From Haloferacaceae archaeon (GTDB taxonomy: Archaea > Halobacteriota > Halobacteria > Halobacteriales > Haloferacaceae): DNA of 27,290 bases. The stretch covers positions 1-27,290 of the forward strand of contig PWFE01000141.1 of the NCBI GenBank assembly GCA_003554115.1, read 5' to 3'. The position numbers were made by a program, and so were the translations under genes. This document shows positions 15,490 through 23,591 of the stretch, piece after piece. A model generated the notes under the pieces. The model saw only the letters and a program-made list of their open reading frames with translations, was not told the DNA's origin and ran no database searches. Position 1 is the first letter of the stretch; each line of letters starts with the position of its first letter.

Positions 15490-17601
15490 ATGACTATCGT
15501 CGGCCGAAGAATCCTGCTTGGTGGCCTCCTGTTTCTCGTCGTTGCCACGGGTGGGGCCGCACCAGCGGTCGCCGAGCTCCCGGCCGAGAACCTGGCTGTC
15601 GAATCAGTAGCGGCGGGCGAGGATGTTGAGGCTGACCTTACAAGCACGAGCGGGAACGTCGAGCTAACTCAGCGGCTCTCGTTGGTTCCCGACCAGCCAG
15701 GAATGTACGGGGTGAGCCATCGATACCAGCTACCCGACGCTCTCGGCGTCCTGGAGGTGACCGTCCCAGAGGGTGCGGAAGTACGTTCGATGCAGGGGTT
15801 TGTCCACCAAGACGGCCGCACCTACGAATGGGATCGTTCGACTGATCGGCCTCGGCTCGACTACCACAACCCTGCGAACCGCTCTGTCGATCAAACGGGG
15901 CCGATTGCCGGGCCGGGACAGTATATTTTCGTCGACGTTGGCGAGTGGGCCATCGTCTCACAGCCACAGACGAGCCATCGGTGGGGATGGCGACAGGGAA
16001 CCCAGCGCGTCGGCTTTGACTCGGAGATGACAACCACGGAGGGAGCCACGAGCGACGCGATTGCGTATCTCGGTCCCTACGAGGAGCGAACCCACACTGC
16101 TCACGGACAGCGGTTTCGGCTGATCGTTCCGGGCGAGGCCACACTCCGGGAGCGACCCGGCGAGCTGTTTGAGTCGTTGTCGGACGCCTCCGACCAGCTT
16201 CGAGTCGGCGAGCGGGACGAGGAGGTGTTCATGATCGCCGCGCCGACCGACAGCGGCGTCGAGTGGGGTGTTCGCGGCCTCCAGACCGGGCCGGCGGATA
16301 TGTGGGTCAGAGACAGAGAGCGATTGAGTGATCCGAACAACGTCTGGCTCCACGAGTACGTCCACACCCGTCAAGGGTACGTCGCCGAATCCGACGCCCG
16401 CTGGTTCACCGAAGGCGGAGCCACCTACTACGCCGCGCTGCTGTCGCTCGAACAAGAGCGGATCAGCTTCTCGCAGTTCAGCAACCGCCTCCAGCGCGGC
16501 GAGGGCAGCTATTCGGGCTCAATTATGAGTCGACCCAACACGTGGAGCGGCAACGCCGACTACCACGTCGGCGCACTGACTGCGGGCGAACTCGACCGAC
16601 AGATCAGGCTCGCCTCGGACGGCGAACGCTCGTTTCAGGACGTGTTCCGACAGATGAACGCCAAAGAGGGGACCGTCTCGGGAGCCGATGTCCAGACGTC
16701 TCTCCGCGAGGCCGGCGGTCGGTCGGTTGCTGACAGCGGCCAGCGGTACATCACGACGACCGAGCGACCCGCGATGTGGACCGACCAACAACACCACACA
16801 GCGTTTGGTGACATCGAGCCTGCCCGTATCACCTACGCGTTGTCGAGTACCGACCCACTCCGCGTCGACGGCGAGTACCGAACACGGCCGCTCGATCCAG
16901 CCGAGCCGATTACCGTTGTCCCCGGCGAACAGCTCTCGCTGAGAGTCACTGCCGAGAACTTCGGTGGAATCGCAGGCGACTACGAGGCCGTCTTCCGAGT
17001 GAACGACGACCAAGAGGCCACCCGGTCGGGCCGGCTTGATCCCGGTGCGTCGACCGACCTCACGTTCGATCACATGTTCGACGAGCCCGGGTTATATACC
17101 GTCTCGGTCGGTGATGTCTCGCTGCTGGTCGAGGTCCGAGAGCCTGCGACCGCCAGCGTCAGCGAGGTCCGCGTCGATCGAACCACGGTTGCCCCCGGCG
17201 AGGCGGTGACGCTGACCGCGGAGGTCCGCAACGATGCGGCCTACCCCGGCGCGTTGGAGCTGCAGTATACGACCAACGGTGAGGTGACCGATACTGAAAC
17301 GATCCGGCTAGACGCCAACAGTCAGACGACCCGATCCAAGGAGTTCCGGTTTGATGAGCCCGGAACCGTCGTACTCGGTGCGGGTGATCGTATCGAAGAC
17401 ACGGTCGTCATCACGGTGAGCGAGGAGCCAGTTGACGACGAAATCGAAGAATCAGTCGACGACAAAACAGCAGACGAACCCGGGACACCAGCCGATGACG
17501 AAACCGACGAAGAGATCGATAGCGCTGCGCCAGGATTCGGCCCTGCGGTGGCAGTCCTCAGCTTGCTTGCGGTGAGTCTGTTGGTAGGTCGTCGACGCTG
17601 A
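15490..17601 (+). CDS. Secreted gluzincin-like metalloprotease with PGF-CTERM anchor
   Basis: This 703-residue exported protein begins with a Sec-type signal peptide (about 1-28, hydrophobic LLGGLLFLVVATGGAA, cleavage near AVA). The catalytic motif HEYVH (288-292) and WFTEGG (Glu308) give two His ligands plus a downstream Glu, the gluzincin arrangement seen in M1/M61 peptidases. Two beta-rich, CARDB-like segments follow (about 475-560 and 570-645). An acidic Asp/Glu-rich spacer (about 648-680) leads to PGFGP, a transmembrane helix and RRR at the end, the tripartite PGF-CTERM signal processed by archaeosortase A and lipid-anchored. Substrate unknown. The ATG at 15490 is placed at the signal peptide start. 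Confidence 0.88.
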   Translation: MTIVGRRILLGGLLFLVVATGGAAPAVAELPAENLAVESVAAGEDVEADLTSTSGNVELTQRLSLVPDQPGMYGVSHRYQLPDALGVLEVTVPEGAEVRSMQGFVHQDGRTYEWDRSTDRPRLDYHNPANRSVDQTGPIAGPGQYIFVDVGEWAIVSQPQTSHRWGWRQGTQRVGFDSEMTTTEGATSDAIAYLGPYEERTHTAHGQRFRLIVPGEATLRERPGELFESLSDASDQLRVGERDEEVFMIAAPTDSGVEWGVRGLQTGPADMWVRDRERLSDPNNVWLHEYVHTRQGYVAESDARWFTEGGATYYAALLSLEQERISFSQFSNRLQRGEGSYSGSIMSRPNTWSGNADYHVGALTAGELDRQIRLASDGERSFQDVFRQMNAKEGTVSGADVQTSLREAGGRSVADSGQRYITTTERPAMWTDQQHHTAFGDIEPARITYALSSTDPLRVDGEYRTRPLDPAEPITVVPGEQLSLRVTAENFGGIAGDYEAVFRVNDDQEATRSGRLDPGASTDLTFDHMFDEPGLYTVSVGDVSLLVEVREPATASVSEVRVDRTTVAPGEAVTLTAEVRNDAAYPGALELQYTTNGEVTDTETIRLDANSQTTRSKEFRFDEPGTVVLGAGDRIEDTVVITVSEEPVDDEIEESVDDKTADEPGTPADDETDEEIDSAAPGFGPAVAVLSLLAVSLLVGRRR

Positions 17602-17677
17602 GTGTCTGGTGTTGCCGGGGCGGACGACCCGACGGCATTCGGGAACGCCTATACAACCGCAGTCACAAGGATGATCA

Positions 17678-18547
17678 ATGACTGACGACACCGACGCTGC
17701 GGCTGCGGGCTGGTTTGCCGGTATGGAAGCCGGCGACACCGAGGCCGTCGACCGAGCGATTCGCACGGGGAGCACAACCGAGCCCGCCGACTGGCCACGG
17801 CTCGCCGTCGAACACGGGTTTGTCGACCGCGAAGACGAGTACTACAGCCGCCTCCAGGAGGCGACGATTCAGTCGGCCAGACGTGAGGCTAGAGCCCGCG
17901 AGCAGGCCGACGACAAGCAGCTACTCCACGCGGTGCGGGCGATGGACGACGCCGACCGCACCGCAAACGAGTTGGCCGAACGGCTCAGCGAGTGGGCTGG
18001 AACGCTGTTCGACGAGACAGGAACTGGCGTCGACGGAGCCCGCAAGTTGGCCACTCGTTCGGCCGAGACTCCCCTTGAAGCCCAAGTGATCTCGCTGGCC
18101 GAGCGCGTCGACGAACTCGCCGGCGAAGGAGAGTCCCTCCGGCAGTTCATCAACCGGCAGGCACCAATCGTCGCGCCGAACCTCACCGAGATGGCCGGTC
18201 CCGTCCTCGCCGCGCGGTTGATCGCACTCGCTGGCGGGCTCGAGCAGTTGGCGAAAAAACCCAGCGGAACCGTCCAAGTGCTTGGCGCAGAAGACGCACT
18301 GTTTGCCCATCTCGCAGGCCGAGGGAGTTCACCGAAACACGGGATCATCTACACACACGAGTACGTCAGCGGTACTCGCCCAGAAGACCGTGGCTCGGCG
18401 GCCCGCGCCTTTGCGGGAAAGCTCTCGATTGCCGCCCGAATCGACCATTACAGCGGCGAGCGAAAGCCTGAAATTCACGACGAGATCAAATCGCGAATGT
18501 CGACAATTCGTGCACGCGCAGAAACGGACGAGGTCGAAACCCAATGA
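17678..18547 (+). CDS. nop5: Nop5/Nop56-58-like C/D box snoRNP protein
   Basis: This 289-residue protein scaffolds the archaeal box C/D RNP that guides 2'-O-methylation of rRNA and tRNA, bridging L7Ae-bound RNA and fibrillarin. The N-terminal domain is acidic, a helical coiled coil occupies the middle (about 90-150), and the NOP domain has NLTEMAGPVLAARLIALAGG, LAKKPSGTVQVLGAEDALF, SPKHGIIYTHEYV and KLSIAARIDHYSGE. All are family hallmarks. A TATA-like CTATACAA lies about 28 nt before the ATG. It overlaps flpA by 4 nt (ATGA), so the two partners are co-translated. Confidence 0.96.
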   Translation: MTDDTDAAAAGWFAGMEAGDTEAVDRAIRTGSTTEPADWPRLAVEHGFVDREDEYYSRLQEATIQSARREARAREQADDKQLLHAVRAMDDADRTANELAERLSEWAGTLFDETGTGVDGARKLATRSAETPLEAQVISLAERVDELAGEGESLRQFINRQAPIVAPNLTEMAGPVLAARLIALAGGLEQLAKKPSGTVQVLGAEDALFAHLAGRGSSPKHGIIYTHEYVSGTRPEDRGSAARAFAGKLSIAARIDHYSGERKPEIHDEIKSRMSTIRARAETDEVETQ

Positions 18548-19176
18548 CCGAGCTTCCAGTGGGCGTCGACCGCCGCGAGTTTGATGGCAAACAGCGGCTT
18601 GCAACCCGCGGCCAGCCGGTGTACGGCGAACCGACCGACGGCGAGTGGAGACTGTGGGATGCCGGTCGCTCGAAGCTTGGGGCGATGCTCGAATCAGGGA
18701 TGGATATCGAGCTCTCGGACGTCGACTCAGTGCTGTATCTCGGCGCGGCAAGCGGCACCACCGTCAGCCACGTCGCGGATTTCGCCGGTCCGACGTACGC
18801 CGTCGAGTTTGCCCCTAGACCAGTGCGTGACTTAGTCGACGTCGCCGAAAGCCGACCGAACCTCTTTCCGCTCTTGAAAGACGCCAGAAAGCCCTCCAGC
18901 TACGCCCACATCGTGGAATCCGACCTCGATCTGCTCGTTCAGGATGTCGCCACCCGTGGACAGGCGAGCGTTGCCGTCGACAACGCCCAGTTTCTGGCTG
19001 ACGATGGTCTACTGTGTCTGGCAGTCAAAGCCCGCAGCGAAGACGTGACCGCCGACCCAGAGACCGTCTTTGAGCACGTTCGCGAGGAGTTAGTCGACGC
19101 CTACCAGATCGTCGACAGCCAGCGACTGGAGCCGTTCCACGACGACCATCTCGGAATCGTTGCCCGAAAACGCTGA
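18544..19176 (+). CDS. flpA: Fibrillarin-like rRNA/tRNA 2'-O-methyltransferase
   Basis: This 210-residue SAM-dependent methyltransferase is the catalytic subunit of box C/D RNPs. The SAM site is VLYLGAASGTTVSHVADF (63-80), followed by YAVEFAPRPVRDL. The probable catalytic tetrad is Lys44, Asp134 (VQDVA), Lys162 (AVKARS) and His199 (EPFHDDH). Length is typical of archaeal fibrillarin. It starts within the nop5 stop codon. The remaining core protein, L7Ae, is not in this window. Confidence 0.97.
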   Translation: MTELPVGVDRREFDGKQRLATRGQPVYGEPTDGEWRLWDAGRSKLGAMLESGMDIELSDVDSVLYLGAASGTTVSHVADFAGPTYAVEFAPRPVRDLVDVAESRPNLFPLLKDARKPSSYAHIVESDLDLLVQDVATRGQASVAVDNAQFLADDGLLCLAVKARSEDVTADPETVFEHVREELVDAYQIVDSQRLEPFHDDHLGIVARKR

Positions 19177-19264
19177 GCAGCTCGGTAGCCGTCGTCTCTG
19201 TTGTGTATCTTTGGTGGTAGCACCAAGTAATAACGTTTTAACAGTCGCAAAAAAATCTCTGCTT

Positions 19265-20623
19265 ATGAGTACACACATAGCAACAGCTGATCGATCAGTT
19301 TCTGAGAAGGTCTCGGAGCTCGGTCCGACATGGCTTGCAGGAGCGATTGCCGCCGGACCGGCAACGATGGCGAGTTTGCTCGTAGCGGGTGCGAGCTTCG
19401 GCTATGCGCTGCTTTGGGTTGTGATTATTTCGGCACTACTCGGCGCGCTGGGACTGTATCTCTCGACCAAACTCGCGTTGGCAACCGAGGAGGGACTCGT
19501 CGCAACTGTCGAACGTCGACTCGGCTCAAAGTGGGCATGGTTACTTGTCGCTGATGTCGTGCTTGCATCGGGGCTTGCACAACTCATCATCATGAAAACG
19601 CTCGCTGACGTGTCTGGACTGATGACCGGGATTGACGTCCGCATCTGGGGTATCTTCTGGGCACTCGTCCTGATGGTCGGGCTCGCAGGCGGGGGGTATC
19701 GGATTGCCGAACTCGGCGCGAAAGTAATCGTTTCAGCGATTGTGATTGCATTCATTTCCTCACTCTTCGTCGTACCGACCGACCTGGTTGCGGCCTCCGG
19801 AGGGCTCGTACCGGCGATTCCCGCAGGTATTGAGGGCGCGCTCATCGCGGCGGCGATTCTCGGCGGCGCCGTCCACATCACGGTCATCACGATGCAGACC
19901 TACACAGTCCGCGCTCGCGGGTGGACAACATCGGATGCCGATCTGGCACGGTTCGACATCAGTGTCTCAATGATCGTGGCGTTCGGGCTGTTCAGTATTG
20001 CGACGTTCGTCGTCGCGGCTGGCGCGCTTCACGGAACCGTTGAAAATCCTGAGGCACTCACCGCCATTGCCGCCGCCCAGTCACTCGAACCGGTTGCAGG
20101 CGGATTCGCCCAGTGGCTGTTCCTTTTTGGCCTGCTTGGGGCGGCTGTCTCGACGCTCGGTGGCAACACGCTCGTTCCGCCCTACGTCGTCGCCGACAAA
20201 CTCGGCTGGGAGACTGACGTGAGCGACAGCCGCTACCGGAGCCTGCTGGCGGCCACCGCACTTTTGAGTGCTGCAGGAGCTTTTATTGAAGGCGCGTTTT
20301 TGCCGCTGCTCGCGTTAGTGCTTGCGTTTGGACTCGTTGGGACGCCGTTTGTAATCGCCATCGTCCTCGTGCTGTTGAACGACCCGGAGACTGCTCCGGA
20401 ACCGCCAAGTCTCGCACTCAATGTCGGTGGTGTCACACTGTTTTCGGTCGCCACTGTGTTGGCAGGCCAGTTCGTCAACGAGCAGATCGCTGGCGGACTG
20501 ACACCAATATCGGGCAGCATCGCGGTGTTCGCAATTATCTTGACCATCGCAACAGTCGTCCTCGTTAGCTCACATCTTAGAACACAACTAACTGGCGAGA
20601 AGAAAGCGACTATTTCTGAGTAG
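19265..20623 (+). CDS. NRAMP-fold transporter with non-canonical metal site
   Basis: This 452-residue integral membrane protein has about eleven helices and the overall NRAMP pattern, beginning LGPTWLAGAIAAGPATMASLL. In standard Nramp/MntH proteins TM1 carries DPGN and TM6 an MPH motif that bind Mn or Fe. Here TM1 reads GPAT (31-34) and TM6 GGAVHITVITMQ (about 200-211), so the Asp, Asn and Met ligands are absent. It may carry another ion such as Mg, or a different substrate. I recall similar haloarchaeal proteins annotated simply as divalent metal transporters. The ATG at 19265 is used because a TATA element (CGTTTTAACA, about 19233-19242) lies 25 nt upstream; an extension to 19160 is unsupported. 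Confidence 0.85.
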   Translation: MSTHIATADRSVSEKVSELGPTWLAGAIAAGPATMASLLVAGASFGYALLWVVIISALLGALGLYLSTKLALATEEGLVATVERRLGSKWAWLLVADVVLASGLAQLIIMKTLADVSGLMTGIDVRIWGIFWALVLMVGLAGGGYRIAELGAKVIVSAIVIAFISSLFVVPTDLVAASGGLVPAIPAGIEGALIAAAILGGAVHITVITMQTYTVRARGWTTSDADLARFDISVSMIVAFGLFSIATFVVAAGALHGTVENPEALTAIAAAQSLEPVAGGFAQWLFLFGLLGAAVSTLGGNTLVPPYVVADKLGWETDVSDSRYRSLLAATALLSAAGAFIEGAFLPLLALVLAFGLVGTPFVIAIVLVLLNDPETAPEPPSLALNVGGVTLFSVATVLAGQFVNEQIAGGLTPISGSIAVFAIILTIATVVLVSSHLRTQLTGEKKATISE

Positions 20624-20698
20624 GACAACCCTTCTTGGTGTCGCAACCGACTACCGGCTTCAGGAGGTATTTATGAGTCGGTTACATACGCCGGCATA

Positions 20699-21772
20699 AT
20701 GGAGACTGCTGGCTCGGAGACGTTTAGGCGGATGGGCACACTCGGCATCGAAGAGGAGTTTTATATCGTCGACGACAGCGGTCGACCCGTCTCAGGTATT
20801 AAATCGTTAGTCTACGACTCCGAGCCGCCCACGGTTCTACAGGATCGACTGGACCACGAGTTGTTTCAGTGTACCATCGAAACCCAGACGCCGATTATCG
20901 AGTCAGTTAGCGACGTAGCGTCGATACTCGAAACAATCCGCTCTGCACTCACAGACCACGCCGATGCCCACGGCTTTCGGATCGCCGCGGCCGGGCTCCA
21001 TCCGGCGGCCGACTGGCAGGAACTCGACCACGCCACCAAACCACGGTATCAGGCCCAACTGGATCGGATTCAGTATCCACAACACCGAAATACGACCTCC
21101 GGGCTCCACATCCATGTCGGCGTCGACGACCCTGATAAGGCGGTGTGGATCGCCAATGAACTTCGGTGGTATCTCTCCCCGTTGCTCGCGCTGTCGGCGA
21201 ACTCGCCGTTTTGGTGTGGGTTCGATACGGGCCTCGCGTCGGCACGCGCCAAGGTTTTCGAAAACCTTCCGAACACGGGTGTCCCAACCCGATTTGAGGA
21301 TTTCGAGGCATTTCAGCGGTTCGAAGATCGAATGGTCGAGACTGACTCGATCAATGACCGCGGTGAATTGTGGTACGACGTCCGGCCGCACACCGCCCAC
21401 GGCACCGTCGAGGTTCGGACGCCCGATGCCAACGCCGACCCCACAGTTGTTACGGCATTCGTCGAATACATCCACGCGCTCGTTGAGGATCTATCTGCTC
21501 GCTATGAAGACGGTGAGAACGGCTTGAAAATGCGGCGTGAACTGCTCGACGAAAACAAATGGCGAGCAATCCGCCACGGCCACGAGGCGAGTTTCATCGA
21601 CCATGACGGCGAGCGTATCGTTGGGCTCGGTGAAATCGTCGACCGAGAGGCCGACCGACTCGGCGTCGACGGGATACAAAAGGTATACGACGGCCCAAGC
21701 GGCGCACAGCGCCAACGCGAACTGCTCGAACGCGAGGGGCTCGACGGGCTCTGTGCATCGCTCATGCTCTGA
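20699..21772 (+). CDS. gshA: Glutamate-cysteine ligase, GCS2 family (GshA)
   Basis: This 357-residue enzyme joins glutamate and cysteine to gamma-glutamylcysteine, the main low-molecular-weight thiol of haloarchaea. Seen features are [11 protein letters not shown] (about 15-25; catalytic carboxylates), the [11 protein letters not shown] loop, [17 protein letters not shown], and [20 protein letters not shown]. These match carboxylate-amine ligase (YbdK/GCS2) proteins; the haloarchaeal member was shown to be GshA. No GshB-like second step is near, consistent with gamma-glutamylcysteine being the end product. TATA-like GTATTTATGA (20667-20676) lies about 26 nt before the ATG. Confidence 0.92.
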   Translation: METAGSETFRRMGTLGIEEEFYIVDDSGRPVSGIKSLVYDSEPPTVLQDRLDHELFQCTIETQTPIIESVSDVASILETIRSALTDHADAHGFRIAAAGLHPAADWQELDHATKPRYQAQLDRIQYPQHRNTTSGLHIHVGVDDPDKAVWIANELRWYLSPLLALSANSPFWCGFDTGLASARAKVFENLPNTGVPTRFEDFEAFQRFEDRMVETDSINDRGELWYDVRPHTAHGTVEVRTPDANADPTVVTAFVEYIHALVEDLSARYEDGENGLKMRRELLDENKWRAIRHGHEASFIDHDGERIVGLGEIVDREADRLGVDGIQKVYDGPSGAQRQRELLEREGLDGLCASLML

Positions 21773-21835
21773 ACGTTGAGTCCTCTCGAAGCCGACGGAA
21801 ATGTTTTTGTCGCCAGAGAGAGGACATAGAACACG

Positions 21836-22459
21836 ATGACCTCCGCAGACGCCCCTGACGAACCTGAAGACGATCTCGGCGACACTGACGACGAACCGCT
21901 TGGAGAGGCGAAATCCGAACTCAAAGACGCCAAGGCCCGCCTTGAGGCCGAAGCCGACAAGGCTGTCACCGAGTTCGACCAAGGAATCGTCGACCTTCTT
22001 GCGTGGATCTTGGATACCGAAACCCGCGCGCGAATCTACGTCTATCTTCGCCAACACCCCAACAGCACCAGCGAGGAGATTGCCGACGGCACTGGCCTGT
22101 ATCCGAGTACCGTCCGAGAGGCACTCGCCGAACTCCACGACGAAGAGACCGTCGAGCGCGACAAACGCGAACACAGCGGCGCAGGCAACAACCCATACGA
22201 GTATGAAGCTATCGCGCCGAGCAACCTCGTCCGCGGCGTTGTCGGCCAAGTCCAGCGTGAACTCAACACCGTGTTCAATCTCGACAATCGACTCGGGGGC
22301 GACCGCGAAGACGGCGGGCCAGTGACGATCAGCGTCGACGGCACCGACGAAGAAAGCGAGGCGGTCGAAATCGATATCGAAGATGCCGACAGCGAAGAGC
22401 CAGCGGCGGCGAGCGAAGAAGACCCAACAGACGACGACCGAGACGACGAGGCGTCATAG
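21836..22459 (+). CDS. Winged-helix transcription regulator with acidic tails
   Basis: This 207-residue protein has a charged N-terminus with a likely coiled coil (about 24-48), a winged helix-turn-helix (about 50-108; ARIYVYLRQHPNSTSEEIADGTG then YPSTVREALAELHDEETVERDK), and a C-terminal tail from about 150 that is almost only Asp, Glu and Ser. The HTH resembles ArsR/TrmB-like regulators. Target and effector are unknown. The coiled coil suggests dimerisation. It has its own TATA-like ATGTTTTTGTC (about 21800-21810) and stands just upstream of coaD, which has a separate promoter. Confidence 0.85.
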   Translation: MTSADAPDEPEDDLGDTDDEPLGEAKSELKDAKARLEAEADKAVTEFDQGIVDLLAWILDTETRARIYVYLRQHPNSTSEEIADGTGLYPSTVREALAELHDEETVERDKREHSGAGNNPYEYEAIAPSNLVRGVVGQVQRELNTVFNLDNRLGGDREDGGPVTISVDGTDEESEAVEIDIEDADSEEPAAASEEDPTDDDRDDEAS

Positions 22460-22498
22460 AGTCCGGATATTTAAGTTCACGGCCCGCAACCCCGCAGT

Positions 22499-22990
22499 AT
22501 GAATGTCGCGTTGGGCGGGACCTTCGATCCCGTCCACGACGGTCACCTCGCGCTGTTCGAGCGGGCCTTCTCGCGTGGTGATGTGACCGTTGGCCTGACT
22601 GACGACGAGCTTGCAGCCGAAACCAGACACGTCGAGCGGTACGTCCGACCGTTCGAAACGCGGCGTGCGGATCTTCGTGCGGAGCTCGAAGCGCTGGCCG
22701 AAGCGCACGACCGTCGCTTCGAGATCAGACCACTCTCGGAACCGACCGGTATAGCCGTCGAACCACAGTTCGATGTGCTCATTGTCTCGCCGGAGACTGT
22801 TGCGGGAGCCGAACGCATCAACGAGATCCGCCACGAGCGTGGGCTCGAACCCCTCGATATCGAGATTGTCGACCACGTCCCGGCCGACGACGGCGACCGA
22901 ATTTCGTCGACGCGCATCGTAACCGGTGAGATCGACAGACACGGCAATTTGACGCCCGAACGAACAGGTCGCGAACAGACACGACCGTAG
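22499..22990 (+). CDS. coaD: Archaeal phosphopantetheine adenylyltransferase
   Basis: This 163-residue nucleotidyltransferase makes dephospho-CoA from 4'-phosphopantetheine and ATP. The GGTFDPVHDGH segment holds the HxGH motif (His13, His16) and ISSTRI near the end is the second nucleotidyl-transfer signature. The sequence between resembles the archaeal/eukaryotic PPAT type rather than bacterial CoaD. With panB at 3421 it is the second CoA gene here, in a separate unit. TATA box GGATATTTAAG (22465-22475) lies 25 nt before the ATG. Its stop abuts the convergent TFB-like stop with no gap. Confidence 0.93.
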   Translation: MNVALGGTFDPVHDGHLALFERAFSRGDVTVGLTDDELAAETRHVERYVRPFETRRADLRAELEALAEAHDRRFEIRPLSEPTGIAVEPQFDVLIVSPETVAGAERINEIRHERGLEPLDIEIVDHVPADDGDRISSTRIVTGEIDRHGNLTPERTGREQTRP

Positions 22991-23299
22991 CTACCAACTC
23001 GGCGGCCGAAAGCCGGCGTCTTCGAGAAGCCGCTTCCAGCGAGATTGAATGGAGAGTCGTGAAACATCAAACGTGTCTGCGACGGCGGGTTGTGAGCGTT
23101 CTTCGCCGCCGATCAGCGCGGCAGCATACAGACTGGCGGCCGCGACCGCTGGCTTTGAGCGCTCCTCGTCGGGAATGTGTGACAAAAACAGGTCAGTTGC
23201 AGTCGATCGAACCGACTGGCTCAAACCAAGTTCAACCCCTGCCGTGTCGAGTCGTTCGAGCCACTCGCTGTGTTCAATCCGATCCCGCGCCCGATACAT
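22991..23299 (-). CDS. Mini TFB-like protein (single cyclin-type repeat)
   Basis: This 102-residue protein resembles one cyclin repeat of archaeal TFB/TFIIB. It has SKPAVAAASLYAAALIGG, the TFIIB repeat signature, and a C-terminal helix-turn-helix-like VADTFDVSRLSIQSRWKRLLEDAG. It lacks the N-terminal zinc ribbon, the B-finger and the second repeat, so it cannot replace TFB. It may bind TBP or DNA as a regulator. The ATG at 23299 is favoured since a TATA-like GTTAATCC (about 23323-23331) lies 25-30 nt upstream. Haloarchaea often carry many TFB paralogs; short forms like this are annotated as TFIIB family. Confidence 0.75.
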   Translation of the reverse strand: MYRARDRIEHSEWLERLDTAGVELGLSQSVRSTATDLFLSHIPDEERSKPAVAAASLYAAALIGGEERSQPAVADTFDVSRLSIQSRWKRLLEDAGFRPPSW

Positions 23300-23406
23300 A
23301 CCACACGGTTCTGCGTCCACCGGATTAACTCGTCTGGTTGTGAGTCGACTGCACTGTCGAACGGAACGATAGTTTCTTACCTCCGTTAGGCCCTACCTAC
23401 GATTGG

Positions 23407-23489
23407 GCGTGGGTAGCCAAGCCAGGAAAAGGCGCAGCGCTTAGGACGCTGTCCTATAGAGGTCCGCCGGTTCAAATCCGGTCCCACGC
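23407..23489 (+). tRNA. tRNA-Leu (anticodon UAG)
   Basis: An 83-nt class II tRNA. Acceptor arms GCGTGGG/CCCACGC pair. The anticodon stem CAGCG/CGCTG encloses CTTAGGA, giving anticodon UAG (reads CUA/CUG). A long variable arm and a T-loop TTCAAAT are present, with no intron and no encoded CCA. A TATA-like TAGTTTCTTAC lies at about 23368-23378. It differs from tRNA-Leu(GAG) only in the D-loop, anticodon loop and one variable-arm base. Its 3' end is repeated at 23570-23591. Confidence 0.97.
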
Positions 23490-23490
23490 A
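23469..23490 (+). repeat. First copy of direct repeat (3' end of tRNA-Leu)
   Basis: These 22 bp, from GGTTCAAATC to CCACGCA, form the T-arm and acceptor 3' end of tRNA-Leu(UAG) plus one base. An identical copy lies 101 bp downstream. tRNA 3' ends are standard integration sites for archaeal integrases, so this is a candidate att site. Confidence 0.7.
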
Positions 23491-23569
23491 CTGAGCGAAC
23501 TTTGTGAGCGAGGGAGTAGGACTGATTTGAAGCAGGGAGCGAAGCGAACAGCGTGAGCGGAGCGACCGA

Positions 23570-23591
23570 GGTTCAAATCCGGTCCCACGCA
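23570..23591 (+). repeat. Second copy of direct repeat (partial tRNA-Leu 3' end)
   Basis: An identical 22-bp copy of 23469-23490 with no tRNA 5' half. The 79 bp between the two copies carries no gene. The arrangement fits an attL/attR pair left after loss of an integrated element, or a failed short duplication. The same 22 bp also occurs at 8389-8410 on the minus strand in tRNA-Leu(GAG). Confidence 0.65.

Noticed and set aside
21491..22249. 252-residue minus-strand frame opposite gshA end and the wHTH gene
   Set aside because: It spans two real genes and their intergenic gap; composition is that of an antisense frame.
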